From DASSUW01 sp963811895 (lineage in GTDB: Bacteria > Actinomycetota > Thermoleophilia > Solirubrobacterales > Solirubrobacteraceae): a DNA stretch of 64,000 nt. Position 1 is the first letter of the stretch, and every line of letters begins with the position of its first letter. The stretch is from positions 372,001 through 436,000 of the forward strand of contig CAWETE010000004.1 in NCBI GenBank assembly GCA_963811895.1, in the 5' to 3' direction. Shown here in pieces: positions 39,514-48,812 of this stretch. Under the pieces are notes generated by a model. It was not told the origin of the DNA. It saw only the letters and a list, made by a program, of their open reading frames with translations, and did no database searches. The position numbers and the translations under genes are program-made.

Positions 39514-41308
39514 CCGATCCGGCGACGAGAGCTGGGGCAGCAGCTGCGCGTGGACTCGGTCCGCGCCAGCGCCGCCGCCGGCTCGGGCCATCCCACCTCG
39601 TCGATGTCGGCGGCCGACCTGATCGCCGTCCTCATCGACGGCCACCTGCGAGCCGACGACCACCTGATCTTCTCCAAGGGCCACGCGTCGCCGCTCTACT
39701 ACGCGATGCTCAAGGCGACGGGGAGGATCGACGACGAGGAGCTGCTGACCTTCCGCAAGCTCGGCTCGCGGCTCGAGGGTCACCCGACCCCGCGCATCCC
39801 GCCCACCGACGTGGCCACCGGCTCGCTCGGGCAGGGGCTGCCCATCTCGGCCGGCGTGGCGCTGGCCGGCAAGCGGCTCGACCGCCAGCCGTTCCGCGTC
39901 TGGTGCCTGTGCGGCGACAGCGAGATGGCCGAAGGCTCGATGTGGGAGGCGATCCAGCACGCCGCCTGGGAGGGCCTCGACAACCTGACCGCGATCCTCG
40001 ACGTCAACCGGCTCGGCCAGACGCGCGAGACCATGCTGGGCTGGGACCTCGACGCCTACGTCCGCCGCCTGCAGGCCTTCGGCTGGCACGCGATCGCGGT
40101 CGACGGCCACGACGTGGAGGAGATCGAGCGGGCCTACGCCGAGGCCGAGACGATCCGCGAGCGGCCGACCGCGATCGTGGCGCGCACGCTGAAGGGCCGC
40201 GGCGTCAAGGCGGTCGAGGACCAGCCGGGCAAGCACGGCAAGCCGCTCGACGAGCCCGAGAAGGCGATCGAGGAGCTCGGCGGCGAGCGCGACCTACGCG
40301 TCGAGCTCGCGCCGGCCGCGGGCGGCGAACGGCACCGCTTCGAGACCACGGACACCGAGCTGCCGACGTGGGAGCTCGGCGAGGAGGTCGCCACCCGCAA
40401 GGCCTACGGCGAGGCGCTGACCGCGCTCGGCTCGCGCCGCGGCGACGTCGTGGCGCTCGACGGCGAGGTCTCCAACTCCACCCACTCCGAGGACTTCCGC
40501 GAAGCCCATCCGGACCGCTACTTCGAGATGTTCATCGCCGAGCAGCAGATGGTCGCGGCCGCCGTCGGCTTCCAGGTGCGCGGACTGGGTCCCGTTCGTC
40601 TCGACCTTCGCCGCCTTCCTCTCGCGCGCATACGACTTCGTGCGCATGGCGGCGATCTCGCGCGCCGACATCCGGCTCAGCGGCTCGCACGCCGGCGTCT
40701 CGATCGGCGAGGACGGGCCGTCGCAGATGGCGCTCGAGGACATGGCGGCCTTCCGGGCCGTGCACGGCTCGACCGTCCTCCATCCGAGCGACGCCAACCA
40801 GACCTCGGCGCTGGTGGCCGCGATGGCGGACACGCGCGGCATCTCGTTCCTGCGCACGCTGCGCGGCAAGACGCCGGTGCGCACACCGGCGGACGAGGCG
40901 GTCCGGATCGGCGGCAGCCGGGTCGCCCACGAGGGCGACGACGTCGCGGTCATCGCCTGCGGCATCACCGTCGACGAGGCCGTCAAGGCCGCCGAGACGC
41001 TGGAGGGCGACGTGGCCGTCCGCGTGCTCGACTGCTACTCGGTCAAGCCGATCGACGCCGAGGCCGTGCAGGCGGCGGCGCGCGAGTGCGGCGCGATCGT
41101 CACCGTCGAGGACCACTGGCCCGAGGGTGGACTGGGCGACGCGGTGCTCGAGGCGCTGGCCGAGGCCGACGATCGTCCGCGCGTCACCAAGCTGGCCGTG
41201 CGCGAGATGCCGGGGTCGGGCACGCCCGAGGAGCTGCTGCGCGAGGCAGGCATCGACGCGGAGGCGATCGCCGCCGCCGCGCGTGCGGTGGTGCGGACTC
41301 GGGCCTGA
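39510..41308 (+). pseudogene. tkt: Transketolase, at least two frame breaks
   Basis: About 600 aa over three frames. The ATG at 39510 overlaps the transaldolase stop, but the conserved N-terminus (RELGQQLRVDSVRASAAAGS) is in a different frame with no start of its own, so a break lies near 39520-39530. The TPP-binding part reads GDSEMAEGSMWEA to VNRLGQ. The frame changes again near 40588 (VPFVSTFAAFLSRAYDFVRM follows in the next frame). Pyrimidine- and C-terminal domains run to 41308. It is the short bacterial form, moving two-carbon units from ketose phosphates. It is paired with transaldolase. Confidence 0.85.
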
Positions 41309-41497
41309 CTAGTCGGGTTCGCCGGCGGTCTCGTCCGGGGTCTCTTCGACCGGGAGCTCCTCGGCGGCATGGACGCTGCACAGGAACGGGCCGCCCGCCT
41401 CGCGCGCGGCCTCGATCTCCAGCCCCGTCAGCCGGGCTCCGCAGACCGTACAAGTGCGCTCGAGCGTGTCTTCGAGCGTGCGCTCTTCGAGGTCCAT
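41309..41497 (-). CDS. Small zinc-finger-like protein (62 aa)
   Basis: ATG 41497. A CTVCG motif is followed by a single Cys and a His (FLCSVH), which could make a Cys3His zinc site. The rest is acidic. It is encoded convergently and directly against the transketolase stop. The function is unknown; such proteins are often small binding or regulatory factors. Confidence 0.6.
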   Translation of the reverse strand: MDLEERTLEDTLERTCTVCGARLTGLEIEAAREAGGPFLCSVHAAEELPVEETPDETAGEPD

Positions 41498-41530
41498 GCC
41501 CGCATGGTAAGCCCATCAGACACCCACGCG

Positions 41531-42451
41531 CTAGAGCTTCGGCAGTTCCTGCTCCAGCTCCGCCACCGGCGCGAACAGGTCGCCGTGCTCGGCCACCCGC
41601 TCGACCACCTCGGGCGCCGTGAAGGCCAGCTCCTCCGGGTCTCGCGACTCCACCACCGCCTCGACCTCGTCCCAGGTCAGCGGCGTGGACACCGTCGGCT
41701 GCGGCAGCGCCCGCAGCGAGTAGACGCAGACGGTCGTCTTGTGGCGCGAGTTCTGGCTCCAGTCGACGAAGACCTTCCCGCGCCGGAGCGTCTTGCTCAT
41801 CTCTGACACCACGCCCTTCGGGTTGCGCCGCTCGAGCAGCTCGGCGATCCCCCTGGCGAACGGGCTCGTGTCGCCGTAGGTCACCCCGGGCACGTTCAGA
41901 GGCACGTAGACCTGCATCCCCTTCGAGCCCGAGGTCTTCGGGAACGCCTCCATCCCCAGGTGCTCGAAGACCGTCCGCAGCTCCAAGGCCACCTCGGCGC
42001 ATTCGACGATCGTGGCCGGCGCGCCCGGGTCCAGGTCGAAGGCGACGACCGTCGGCCGCGAGTAGTCCTCTCCCGTGGCCAGCGAGGTGTGCAGCTCGAT
42101 GTCGGCGAGGTTGGCCAGCCAGACGAGCGTTGGCAGGTCGTTGGCCAGGCAGAAGTCGATCTTGCCGCCGCGCGCCCGGCTGCTGTCCGCCGCCACGGTC
42201 TGCACCCAGGGCGGCCGGTGCGAGGGGCACTGCTTCTCGTAGAAGTGCGGGCCCTCGACCCCGTCGGGATAGCGCTTCAGCGTCAACGGGCGGTCGCGCA
42301 GGTGCGGCAGCAGCGCGGGCGAGACACGCGTGTAGTAGTCGATGACGTGCCCCTTGGCGAACCCCGCCTCGGGGTACATCGGCTTGTCGAGGTTCGACAG
42401 CGAGAGCGTGCGGCCGTCGATCTCGACCTCGACGCGCTTGGGAGCGGGCAC
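41531..42451 (-). CDS. Stand-alone LigD-type polymerase domain (primase-polymerase)
   Basis: 306 aa from GTG 42451. The family features are present: LSNLDKPMYPEAGFAKG at the N-terminus, the catalytic Asp pair in VAFDLDPG, SGSKGMQVYVPL, and a conserved SKTLRRGKVFVDWSQN. These fill gaps and add nucleotides or ribonucleotides at broken ends in non-homologous end joining. Ligase and nuclease domains are absent. Ku is encoded at 62698-63546, and topoisomerase IB lies nearby. Confidence 0.9.
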   Translation of the reverse strand: MPAPKRVEVEIDGRTLSLSNLDKPMYPEAGFAKGHVIDYYTRVSPALLPHLRDRPLTLKRYPDGVEGPHFYEKQCPSHRPPWVQTVAADSSRARGGKIDFCLANDLPTLVWLANLADIELHTSLATGEDYSRPTVVAFDLDPGAPATIVECAEVALELRTVFEHLGMEAFPKTSGSKGMQVYVPLNVPGVTYGDTSPFARGIAELLERRNPKGVVSEMSKTLRRGKVFVDWSQNSRHKTTVCVYSLRALPQPTVSTPLTWDEVEAVVESRDPEELAFTAPEVVERVAEHGDLFAPVAELEQELPKL

Positions 42452-42461
42452 GCGCGGCAGA

Positions 42462-42869
42462 CTAGAGAAGCGCTGCCGGCGGGCAGTCGAGCTCGAACCA
42501 GACCACGGTCCGATGACCCTCGCGCACGCCCCAGCGGCTCGCGAGACGCTCCACGATGTGCAGCCCGAGCCCGCCGCCGCCCCCCATGTCGGGCGTTCGC
42601 TGGCCGACCGCGACCGGCTTGTCGTCCGGGTTGGCGACTTCGACATGGAGCGCCGCGTCACGGCCTTCGAACACCAGGTGCAGCTCGGTGCCCGCGTGCG
42701 CGCCGCCGTGGCGCACACCGTTGGCCACGAGCTCGGTGACCAGCAAGGCGACATCGGGCAGAACGTCTTCCGGCACGCGGCCGCTCAGTTCTTCGCGGAC
42801 CAGACGTCGGGCACGTGATGCTGCATTGGGGCCTCCGGGAACGTTGGCCTCGAGGGCGAACGTCTCCAT
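42462..42869 (-). CDS. HATPase anti-sigma factor-like kinase (RsbW type)
   Basis: 135 aa from ATG 42869, with GGGGAG about 10 bases upstream. The ATP-binding motifs are VTELVANGVRHG (N-box) and a Gly-rich GGGGGLGLHIVE (G-box). Such small single-domain kinases bind a sigma factor and phosphorylate a STAS antagonist. It diverges from the Crp/Fnr regulator across 79 bases. Target sigma factor unknown; SigB at 47950 is the obvious candidate. Confidence 0.88.
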   Translation of the reverse strand: METFALEANVPGGPNAASRARRLVREELSGRVPEDVLPDVALLVTELVANGVRHGGAHAGTELHLVFEGRDAALHVEVANPDDKPVAVGQRTPDMGGGGGLGLHIVERLASRWGVREGHRTVVWFELDCPPAALL

Positions 42870-42948
42870 ACAAGGCAACTCCCCGTCGTTCCTCTGACCA
42901 AAGCGACTTCGGTGCGCTACGGTCCCTTTACTGACCCGGAGAACGCAG

Positions 42949-43956
42949 TTGACAGAGCGCCAGACCACACCCCTGTTGGAACTCGATCCCGATCTCGGCC
43001 AGTTCCTGCCGGACGAGCGTCTCTCCGTGGCCATGCGCGACCTGCGCGTCGCCGTCCGCACGGTCGAGACCGGCCCGTGGGAGGTCGAACGGCTGTCCGG
43101 CGCCAGCCCCGAGCATCTCGGCCTGCTCGTGGTCGAGGGCATCATCGCCCGTGAGGTCCTCGTCTCGGACACGATCAGCACGGAGCTGCTCGGGCCCGGC
43201 GACGTCGTGCGGCCCTGGCGCGTCCAGGACGGCTCCACCCTGCTCCGGCACACGGTCCGCTGGAACGTGCTCACGCGCAGCCGGTTCGCGCTGCTCGACC
43301 GCCGCCTGAGCGCCGAGCTCGGGCGCTACCCGGAGATCGGCGCCGCGATCGTCGACCGGGTGAACGAGCGCGCCCTCCGGCTCGCGCTGACCCAGGCGAT
43401 CTCGCAGCTCAACCGCGTGGACCGCCGCCTGCTCGCCCTCTTCTGGCATCTGGCGGAGCGCTGGGGCCGCATGACCGCCGACGGCGTCGCGCTGCCGATG
43501 ACGCTCTCGCACCGCATGCTCGGCCAGCTCGTCGGCGCGCGCCGGCCGACGGTCTCGACGGCGCTCAGCGATCTCGTCCGCGAGGGCGAGCTGGCCCGTC
43601 GCGACGACGGGACGTGGCTGCTGACCGGCGAGCCCGTCGGCGTTCCGGAGCCGGAGATCGAGCGCGTGATCCCGATGCGCAGGCGGCTGGTGCCCCCCGA
43701 GCGGCCGGCGTCGGTGCGCAAGCCGGGGACCGTCATCGCCCTGCACGCCGGGAACGGCGAGCCGCCGCCGGGCAGGGCCGCGGAGCTCGGCGCGGTGCTC
43801 CAGCGGATGCGGGAGCAGTGCGAGCTTCAGGTCGAGGAGCTGCGCGGCGTGTTCGTGACCTCCGCGCAGATCGCGCAACGGACCGCGGAGCTTCGCGAGC
43901 AGTGCCGCCAGACACGAGGAGAGCCGTCCCGGTCGGCGCCGGCGGCCGGCGCATGA
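42949..43956 (+). CDS. Crp/Fnr family transcriptional regulator
   Basis: 335 aa with a TTG start preceded by GGAG. An N-terminal cyclic-nucleotide-binding-like beta roll (about 20-150), a dimer helix, then a winged helix with MTLSHRMLGQLVGARRPTVSTALSDLVREGEL. A further 80 residues with helical character (AVLQRMREQCELQVEELR) extend beyond the usual end. The cAMP-binding Arg-Ser motif is not obvious, so the ligand is uncertain. It lies between the HATPase gene and the CheB/CheR-PAS operon. Confidence 0.88.
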   Translation: MTERQTTPLLELDPDLGQFLPDERLSVAMRDLRVAVRTVETGPWEVERLSGASPEHLGLLVVEGIIAREVLVSDTISTELLGPGDVVRPWRVQDGSTLLRHTVRWNVLTRSRFALLDRRLSAELGRYPEIGAAIVDRVNERALRLALTQAISQLNRVDRRLLALFWHLAERWGRMTADGVALPMTLSHRMLGQLVGARRPTVSTALSDLVREGELARRDDGTWLLTGEPVGVPEPEIERVIPMRRRLVPPERPASVRKPGTVIALHAGNGEPPPGRAAELGAVLQRMREQCELQVEELRGVFVTSAQIAQRTAELREQCRQTRGEPSRSAPAAGA

Positions 43957-43960
43957 CCGA

Positions 43961-44248
43961 TCACCCCTCGGCCGGCTGATCGCCGCCGCGCCGCTCGGCC
44001 TGCTGGCGCGAGTGCTGCGCGTGCTCGTGCTGGAAGTCGACCGCGAGCCGGTGAGCCGCGGCTGCGCGCTCGTGCGCCTCGGCCTCGCGCTCGCGCTCGA
44101 GGCGCACCGCGTCGTCGCGGGCACGAGCCGCCTCGGCGCGAGCCCGCTCGGCACGCTGCCTGGCCGTCCGCTCCCGCTCCTCGGCACGGCGCGCACGCTC
44201 GTGCCCGCTGCGCTCGAACGCCTCGAAGTCGGGATCGCCCCGGGTCAT
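43961..44248 (-). CDS. Small charged coiled-coil protein (95 aa)
   Basis: ATG 44248 overlaps the CheR-PAS stop (ATGA), so it ends that operon. Almost all residues 15-75 are Arg, Glu and Ala in heptad-like spacing (EERERTARQRAERARAEAA), predicting one long coiled coil, then a charged tail. It may dimerise or bind the coiled coil of the CheR-PAS partner; that is inference. Confidence 0.6.
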   Translation of the reverse strand: MTRGDPDFEAFERSGHERARRAEERERTARQRAERARAEAARARDDAVRLEREREAEAHERAAAAHRLAVDFQHEHAQHSRQQAERRGGDQPAEG

Positions 44249-46116
44249 GTCTCCGCCGGTGAGTCCTCCATCAACACGATCGCGCCGCGCACGGGCGCGC
44301 CGTCGCCGTCGCCGTCCACGGCCGCCAGCAGCGGCAGGATCGTCGTGACGCACGCGATCGTGCGCCCGCGCCGGTTGACGGCTTCGAGCATCGCGTGCTC
44401 GCGGCCGCTGCTCCCGCTCAGCACCGTCCGCAGCGGCCGGGCGAGCTGCTCGACCGGCAGCCCGATGTCGAGCGAGAGCAGATGGTGCTCGACCGCCTCG
44501 TCCTGTCGCAGCCCCCAGAGGTCCTCGGCGCGGTGGTTCCACACCTGCACCCGCTGCTGGCGATCGACGACGGCGACGGCGATGCCGAGCGAGGTGAGTA
44601 TCGACTCGAGGAAGTCGTTGACCTGATTGAGCTCGGACGTGCGGTCGCGCAGCTCGTCGTTCATGGTCTCGAGCTCCTCGTTGGTCGACTGGAGCTCCTC
44701 GTTCATCGTCTCGAGCTCCTCGTTGGTCGACTGGAGCTCCTCGTTCGTGGTCTGCAGCTCCTCGTTGGCCGACTGGAGCTCCTCGTTCGTCGTCTCGAGC
44801 TCGTCGATCGTCGACTGCAGCTCCTCGTAGGCGAGCTCGAGGTCGCGTCGGTTGCCCTCCAGCTCGCGGCGCATGCTCGCGTAGCGGCTGACGTCCTCGA
44901 ACACGACGCTGACGCCGAACGCCGCTCCGCCGTCGGGCAGCAGCGGCGCAACCGTGACCTCGAGGATGCGCTCGTCGCCCTTGCGCGGCATGAACCGCTG
45001 CTCGCCGAGCGTGACGCGGCGGCGCTCGCGCATGGCCTCGTCGATCGCCGCGCGCAGCTCCATCGGCTGCTGCGTCAGCTCGAACTCCTGCACCGGCCGC
45101 CCGATGGCCTCGACGCCGATGCCGAAGAGCGCCCGTGCCGGCAGGTTGGCGAACGTCACGTCGCCGGTGCGCGACACGATGACCTGCGGGTGCGGGCCCG
45201 CGTCGAGCGCCGAGTCGCGGCTCTGCCGGTCGACCTGCGAGACCGGCATCTCGCCGTTCCCGTCGGCCATGGCCGCCACGCGGGCCGGCAGCGAGGGGGT
45301 CCGCTCGAGCTTGCGGAAGATGCGCTTCTTCAGGTCCTCCGCCGTGAACACGTCGCGGTGCGAGATCATCATCTCCGACTTGCCGAGCATCAGCACCCCG
45401 TGCTCGCCGAGCGCGAAGTGGAAGTGCCGCAGGACGTGGTTCTGCGTCTCGGCCGTGAAGTACATGAGCGTGTTGCGGCAGATGAGCAGGTCCAGCCGCG
45501 AGATCGGCGAGTCGGAGACGAGGTTGTTGCGCCCGAAGATCACGCTGCGCCGCAGGCTCTTGCGGAACGCCAGCCGCTGGTCCGCCCGCTCGAAGTACTT
45601 CTCGCGAAGCGCCTCCGGGACCCCCTCGGCCTGCTTCTGCGTGTACGTCGCCGTGCGCGCGGTCGCGAGCGCGTCCTCGTCGATGTCCGTGGCGTAGATC
45701 TTCACCCGCTCGAGGAAGGTGTCGTGACCGAGCAGCTCGGCCAGCACGATCGCGGCCGTGTAGGCCTCCTGGCCGGTCGCGCAGCCCGCGGACCAGACGC
45801 GGATCGGCTCGCCCGGATCCTTGGCGGCCAGCAGCGCGGGCAGGACCTCCTGCCGGAGGTGCTCCCACGACGGCGGGTCGCGGAAGAACTCGGTGACGTT
45901 GATCAGCAGCGTGTCGAACAGCTGCTCGTACTCCTCCGGGTGGACCTCCAGGTAGTCGAGGTAGTCGCTGAAGCTCTGGCAGCCGATCGCGTCCATCCGG
46001 CGCCGGAAGCGCCGCTCGAGGCTCGCGCGCTTGTACCCCGTGAAGTCGAAGCCGCGCGCCCGCTTGAGGAACTCGAGCAGCGCCTCGAACGCGGGATCGG
46101 GGTCCGGCGCGGTCAT
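44245..46116 (-). CDS. CheR-type methyltransferase with PAS domains and a heptad coiled coil
   Basis: 623 aa. Residues 1 to about 275 form CheR: the N-terminal helix bundle (SLERRFRRRMDAIG), the SAM motif VWSAGCATGQEAYT, LLICRNTLMYF. A PAS domain (about 290-410) follows, then a coiled coil of near-perfect seven-residue repeats (ELQSTNEELETMNEE), then a second PAS domain. In known CheR-PAS proteins the PAS part senses a signal and relays it through the coiled coil. There is no kinase domain here. It is coupled to CheB by an ATGA overlap. Confidence 0.9.
   Translation of the reverse strand: MTAPDPDPAFEALLEFLKRARGFDFTGYKRASLERRFRRRMDAIGCQSFSDYLDYLEVHPEEYEQLFDTLLINVTEFFRDPPSWEHLRQEVLPALLAAKDPGEPIRVWSAGCATGQEAYTAAIVLAELLGHDTFLERVKIYATDIDEDALATARTATYTQKQAEGVPEALREKYFERADQRLAFRKSLRRSVIFGRNNLVSDSPISRLDLLICRNTLMYFTAETQNHVLRHFHFALGEHGVLMLGKSEMMISHRDVFTAEDLKKRIFRKLERTPSLPARVAAMADGNGEMPVSQVDRQSRDSALDAGPHPQVIVSRTGDVTFANLPARALFGIGVEAIGRPVQEFELTQQPMELRAAIDEAMRERRRVTLGEQRFMPRKGDERILEVTVAPLLPDGGAAFGVSVVFEDVSRYASMRRELEGNRRDLELAYEELQSTIDELETTNEELQSANEELQTTNEELQSTNEELETMNEELQSTNEELETMNDELRDRTSELNQVNDFLESILTSLGIAVAVVDRQQRVQVWNHRAEDLWGLRQDEAVEHHLLSLDIGLPVEQLARPLRTVLSGSSGREHAMLEAVNRRGRTIACVTTILPLLAAVDGDGDGAPVRGAIVLMEDSPAET
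44661..44829 (-). repeat. Tandem repeat encoding the heptad coiled coil
   Basis: A 42-base unit (14 residues, two heptads) repeats nearly identically twice at 44665-44706 and 44707-44748, with further single-heptad copies to 44829. Codons are conserved between copies, so the array can expand or shrink by recombination and lengthen the coiled coil by whole turns. Confidence 0.8.
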
Positions 46117-47111
46117 TCAGCGCTCTGCATGTCGAACGCCTTCGGCGCCTCGCCCGGCAGCCCCAGCACGTTTCGGATCAGCTGGGCACGCTCGCCTGCG
46201 TCCTCGGCCGCGCCGGCGAAACGATGGTGCAGCTGCGGCCGGCGCTCGCGATGCCGCGCCGCCATGCGGTTGAGGAATTCGGCGCGCTCCTCGAGCGCCT
46301 CCAGAGCTGACCAGAGCGCGGCCTCGACGGAGCTGCCCTGCTCGAGCATCATCGAGTCCTCGGAGTAGGCGTGGCCCACCCGGCAGCGGTAGCGCACGAG
46401 ATCGCCCTCGGAGGTCTCCCACAGCGGGCCGTGGCACTCGGGACACGTGAACCCCGACGGCGGACCCGCCGGGCGTTCCTCGCCGCCACCGGCCATGACC
46501 AGCTCCTCACGTATCGGGGGCGCCGAGCCGGCCAGCCGCTGGAGCGCCGGGCCGATCTGCTCCGCCGCGAGCACGTCGGCCACGTCGCCGACGGCGGCGA
46601 TCGCGCTCTCGGGCATGCTCGGCACGGTCGCCTCCTCGGGGTCCTGCACGATCACCGTGCCGCCCGCGCGCTTGACGGCGACCGCCCCGAGGCTCCCGTC
46701 GCCCAGGGCCCCGGACAGGATCACGGCCACGCTGTGCTCGCCATAGGCCGAGGCCAGCGACCGCAGCATCGGGTCCACGGCGGGGCGTACGCCGTTCTCC
46801 TTGGGCCCCCGTCCCAGCACCAGCCGGCCGGCGCTGACGGTCAGGTGCCGGTCGGGCGGCGCCACGTACAGGCGCCCCGGCCGGAGCGGCTCGCCGTCCG
46901 AAGGCACGCTCGCCTCGAGCGCCGTCTGCCGGTCGAGGATCGGCGCGAGCAGGCTGCGGCCGGTGGCCGGCACGTGCAAGACGACGCACAACGCCGCCGG
47001 CAGCTCCGCCGGCAGCGTGCGGACGATCTTGATGAGGGCGTCCACGCCTCCAGCCGAGGCGCCGACGCCGATCACGGTTGTCACGTCGCGCGCGGCGACG
47101 TCGTTGGCCAC
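46113..47111 (-). CDS. CheB-type methylesterase without a receiver domain
   Basis: 332 aa with GTG start at 47111. The catalytic Ser lies in GVGASAGGVDAL, His in VVLHVPATG, and the Asp loop in LSGALGDGSLGA. The receiver usually found at the N-terminus of CheB is absent. A C-terminal zinc-ribbon follows (FTCPECHGPLW and RYRCRVGHAY), common in stand-alone CheB proteins tied to CheR-PAS sensors. It overlaps CheR-PAS (ATGA) and lies 27 bases downstream of a STAS gene. No MCP is adjacent. Confidence 0.88.
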   Translation of the reverse strand: MANDVAARDVTTVIGVGASAGGVDALIKIVRTLPAELPAALCVVLHVPATGRSLLAPILDRQTALEASVPSDGEPLRPGRLYVAPPDRHLTVSAGRLVLGRGPKENGVRPAVDPMLRSLASAYGEHSVAVILSGALGDGSLGAVAVKRAGGTVIVQDPEEATVPSMPESAIAAVGDVADVLAAEQIGPALQRLAGSAPPIREELVMAGGGEERPAGPPSGFTCPECHGPLWETSEGDLVRYRCRVGHAYSEDSMMLEQGSSVEAALWSALEALEERAEFLNRMAARHRERRPQLHHRFAGAAEDAGERAQLIRNVLGLPGEAPKAFDMQSAE

Positions 47112-47138
47112 AGAACGCAGCCTACGCCTGCGCGGTCG

Positions 47139-47501
47139 TCACCGCAGCGAATCCGGCGGCGGATCGACGAGCATGAGATGCTCGTCCATGCCGGTCAGCC
47201 GGAACACGCGCTGGACGACCTCCTCGCCCGGCACGATCGCGAACCGGAAGCCGTCCGCGCTGGCGGCGGTGTCCCAGCGGATCACCAGCCTCAGCCCGGT
47301 CGAGTCCATGAAGGTCAGGCCGCGCAGGTCGAGGACGACCTCGGGGCAGCCCTCGTCGCGCAGCCCCTCGAGGGCCGCCTCGACGCGGTGCACGCTGTCC
47401 AGGTCCAGCTCGCCGACAGGCTGGACCCAGGCCACGCTGCCATTGCGGGAGACCTCGCAGCGCAGCTCGGTCGGCGGGGTGCTCGGCTCGGTCTCGCCCA
47501 C
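47139..47501 (-). CDS. STAS-domain anti-anti-sigma factor (RsbV type)
   Basis: 120 aa from GTG 47501; no ribosome site is clear. The STAS pattern is VGELDLDSV then VVLDLRGLTFMDSTGLRLV, with the phosphorylatable Ser/Thr in MDSTG. In partner switching it releases a sigma factor from its HATPase inhibitor when unphosphorylated. It is the first gene of an operon with CheB and CheR-PAS. Confidence 0.85.
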   Translation of the reverse strand: MGETEPSTPPTELRCEVSRNGSVAWVQPVGELDLDSVHRVEAALEGLRDEGCPEVVLDLRGLTFMDSTGLRLVIRWDTAASADGFRFAIVPGEEVVQRVFRLTGMDEHLMLVDPPPDSLR

Positions 47502-47735
47502 GGAGCGCGAGTTTAACGGTGTCGTACGGTCAGATGGGCGATAGGTGACTTGGCGCGGGAGCGCCCACTGCCTTACAAGTTCTCCTGCACCGACCGCGCG
47601 GCTCGTCGGGACGCTGCCCACATCGAGACCGCGGCTCTGCCGCGGACCGGCTCTTCGGGCCGCGCGCTCGGGTCTCTCCCGTCAAGGGTGGGGGGTGCGC
47701 CGCCCGGCGCATCTCCCGCCGACGGGTTTCCGTCG

Positions 47736-47972
47736 ATGGAAAGCAGCGGCGCCAGCTCCTCACTTCACGATCGGCTCCTTACCGCCGTCGACCGGGCCGT
47801 CCAGGTACAGGAGGAGAGCTACGCGCTGATCGAGGCGCAGCACGCGATGGTCGCGGAGCTGCGGGAGACCGTCGCACGCGGGCACGGCGTTCGGAAACGG
47901 ACACCGGGATGCCCGGACCGCAGCGGCAGCGGGGTAGCGAGTACGGACAATGGCCAAGAGCGTTGTCGCTGA
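47736..47972 (+). CDS. Small hypothetical protein ahead of the sigma factor
   Basis: 78 aa from ATG 47736. A short helical core (RLLTAVDRAVQVQEESYALIEAQ-like, trimmed) is followed by a basic Gly/Ser tail. It overlaps the start of the sigma factor gene by 23 bases in another frame, which argues for coupled translation if real. No known family; the region from 47505 to 47735 holds no other gene I can support. Confidence 0.4.
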   Translation: MESSGASSSLHDRLLTAVDRAVQVQEESYALIEAQHAMVAELRETVARGHGVRKRTPGCPDRSGSGVASTDNGQERCR

Positions 47973-48750
47973 GCGGCCCGCAGCGGGCGGCCGGCCTCCC
48001 TCAGAGCGCGCACGGCGCCAGCGCGACGACCAGCGCCTCATGCGGCGCCACCAGCGCGGCGATGCGGCGGCACGGGACGAGCTGATCGAGCGGTACATGC
48101 CGCTCGCGCGCAGCCTCGCGCTGCGCTACCGGCGAGCCTCGGAGCCGCTGGACGACCTCGTCCAGGTCGCCTCCGTGGGTCTCGTGAAGGCGGTCGACCG
48201 CTGGGACGCCGAGCGCGGCCTGGCGTTCTCCAGCTATGCCGTGCCGACCATCCTCGGCGAGCTGCGGCGCTACTTCCGCGACGCGACGTGGGACGTGCGC
48301 CCGGCGCGCGACCTCCAGGAGCTGTGCCTGTCGGTCGAGGAGGCGCGCGAGACGCTGTGGGGAGAGCTCGGCCGCTCCCCGACGGTCGCCGACATCGCCC
48401 AGCGTCTCGACCGTGCGCCCGAGGACGTCGTCGAGGCGCTGCAGGCCACCGAAGGCCGGTCGGTGCGCTCGCTCGACGCCCCGGTCCACGAGGAAGAGGG
48501 CACGTCGGCCAGCGCCGGCGACCTGCTCGGCAGCCACGACCCGGAGTTCGACCGCGTCGAGGCGGGCGTGACGATCGAGAAGATGACGGGGATCCTCGAC
48601 GACCGCGCGCGCGAGATCCTGCGGCTGCGCTTCCAGGAGGACCTGCTGCAGTCCGAGATCGCCGAGCAGGTCGGCTGCTCGCAGATGCACGTCTCGCGGA
48701 TCATCCGCAGCTCGCTCGAGCGGCTCTACGCGTACGGGAAGGGGAAATAG
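47950..48750 (+). CDS. sigB: SigB/SigF-type stress sigma factor
   Basis: 266 aa from ATG 47950. Region 2 is seen as RYMPLARSLALRYRRASEPLDDLVQVASVGLVKAVDR-type sequence (core APPROX residues 45-85, with LDDLVQVASVG), region 3 with FRDATWDVRPARDLQELCL, and region 4 with EILRLRFQEDLLQSEIAEQVGCSQMHVSRI. This is the SigB/SigF group, controlled by HATPase and STAS partners and used in general stress or development. A strong hairpin follows the stop. Confidence 0.93.
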   Translation: MAKSVVAERPAAGGRPPSERARRQRDDQRLMRRHQRGDAAARDELIERYMPLARSLALRYRRASEPLDDLVQVASVGLVKAVDRWDAERGLAFSSYAVPTILGELRRYFRDATWDVRPARDLQELCLSVEEARETLWGELGRSPTVADIAQRLDRAPEDVVEALQATEGRSVRSLDAPVHEEEGTSASAGDLLGSHDPEFDRVEAGVTIEKMTGILDDRAREILRLRFQEDLLQSEIAEQVGCSQMHVSRIIRSSLERLYAYGKGK

Positions 48751-48752
48751 GA

Positions 48753-48807
48753 GGGGGCCCGCCCGACGGGCCATTCCGTTTGGAGCGATGTCCCGTCGGG
48801 CACCCCC
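48753..48807 (+). terminator. Hairpin after the sigma factor gene
   Basis: GCCCGACGGG (48761-48770) pairs with CCCGTCGGGC (48792-48801), and GGGGG (48753-48757) with CCCCC (48803-48807). It begins two bases after the sigma factor stop. It lies directly before a possible proline-rich gene, so it could also shield that gene's ribosome site. Confidence 0.65.
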
Positions 48808-48812
48808 TGGAG

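Noticed and set aside
44661..44829. CRISPR-like array
   Set aside because: The repeats are contiguous, lie inside an open frame and encode a heptad coiled coil; there are no unique spacers.
46113..47111. Truncated CheB
   Set aside because: The catalytic part is complete and a zinc-ribbon tail follows; a receiver-free form is a known CheB type, and the start is supported by spacing from the STAS gene.
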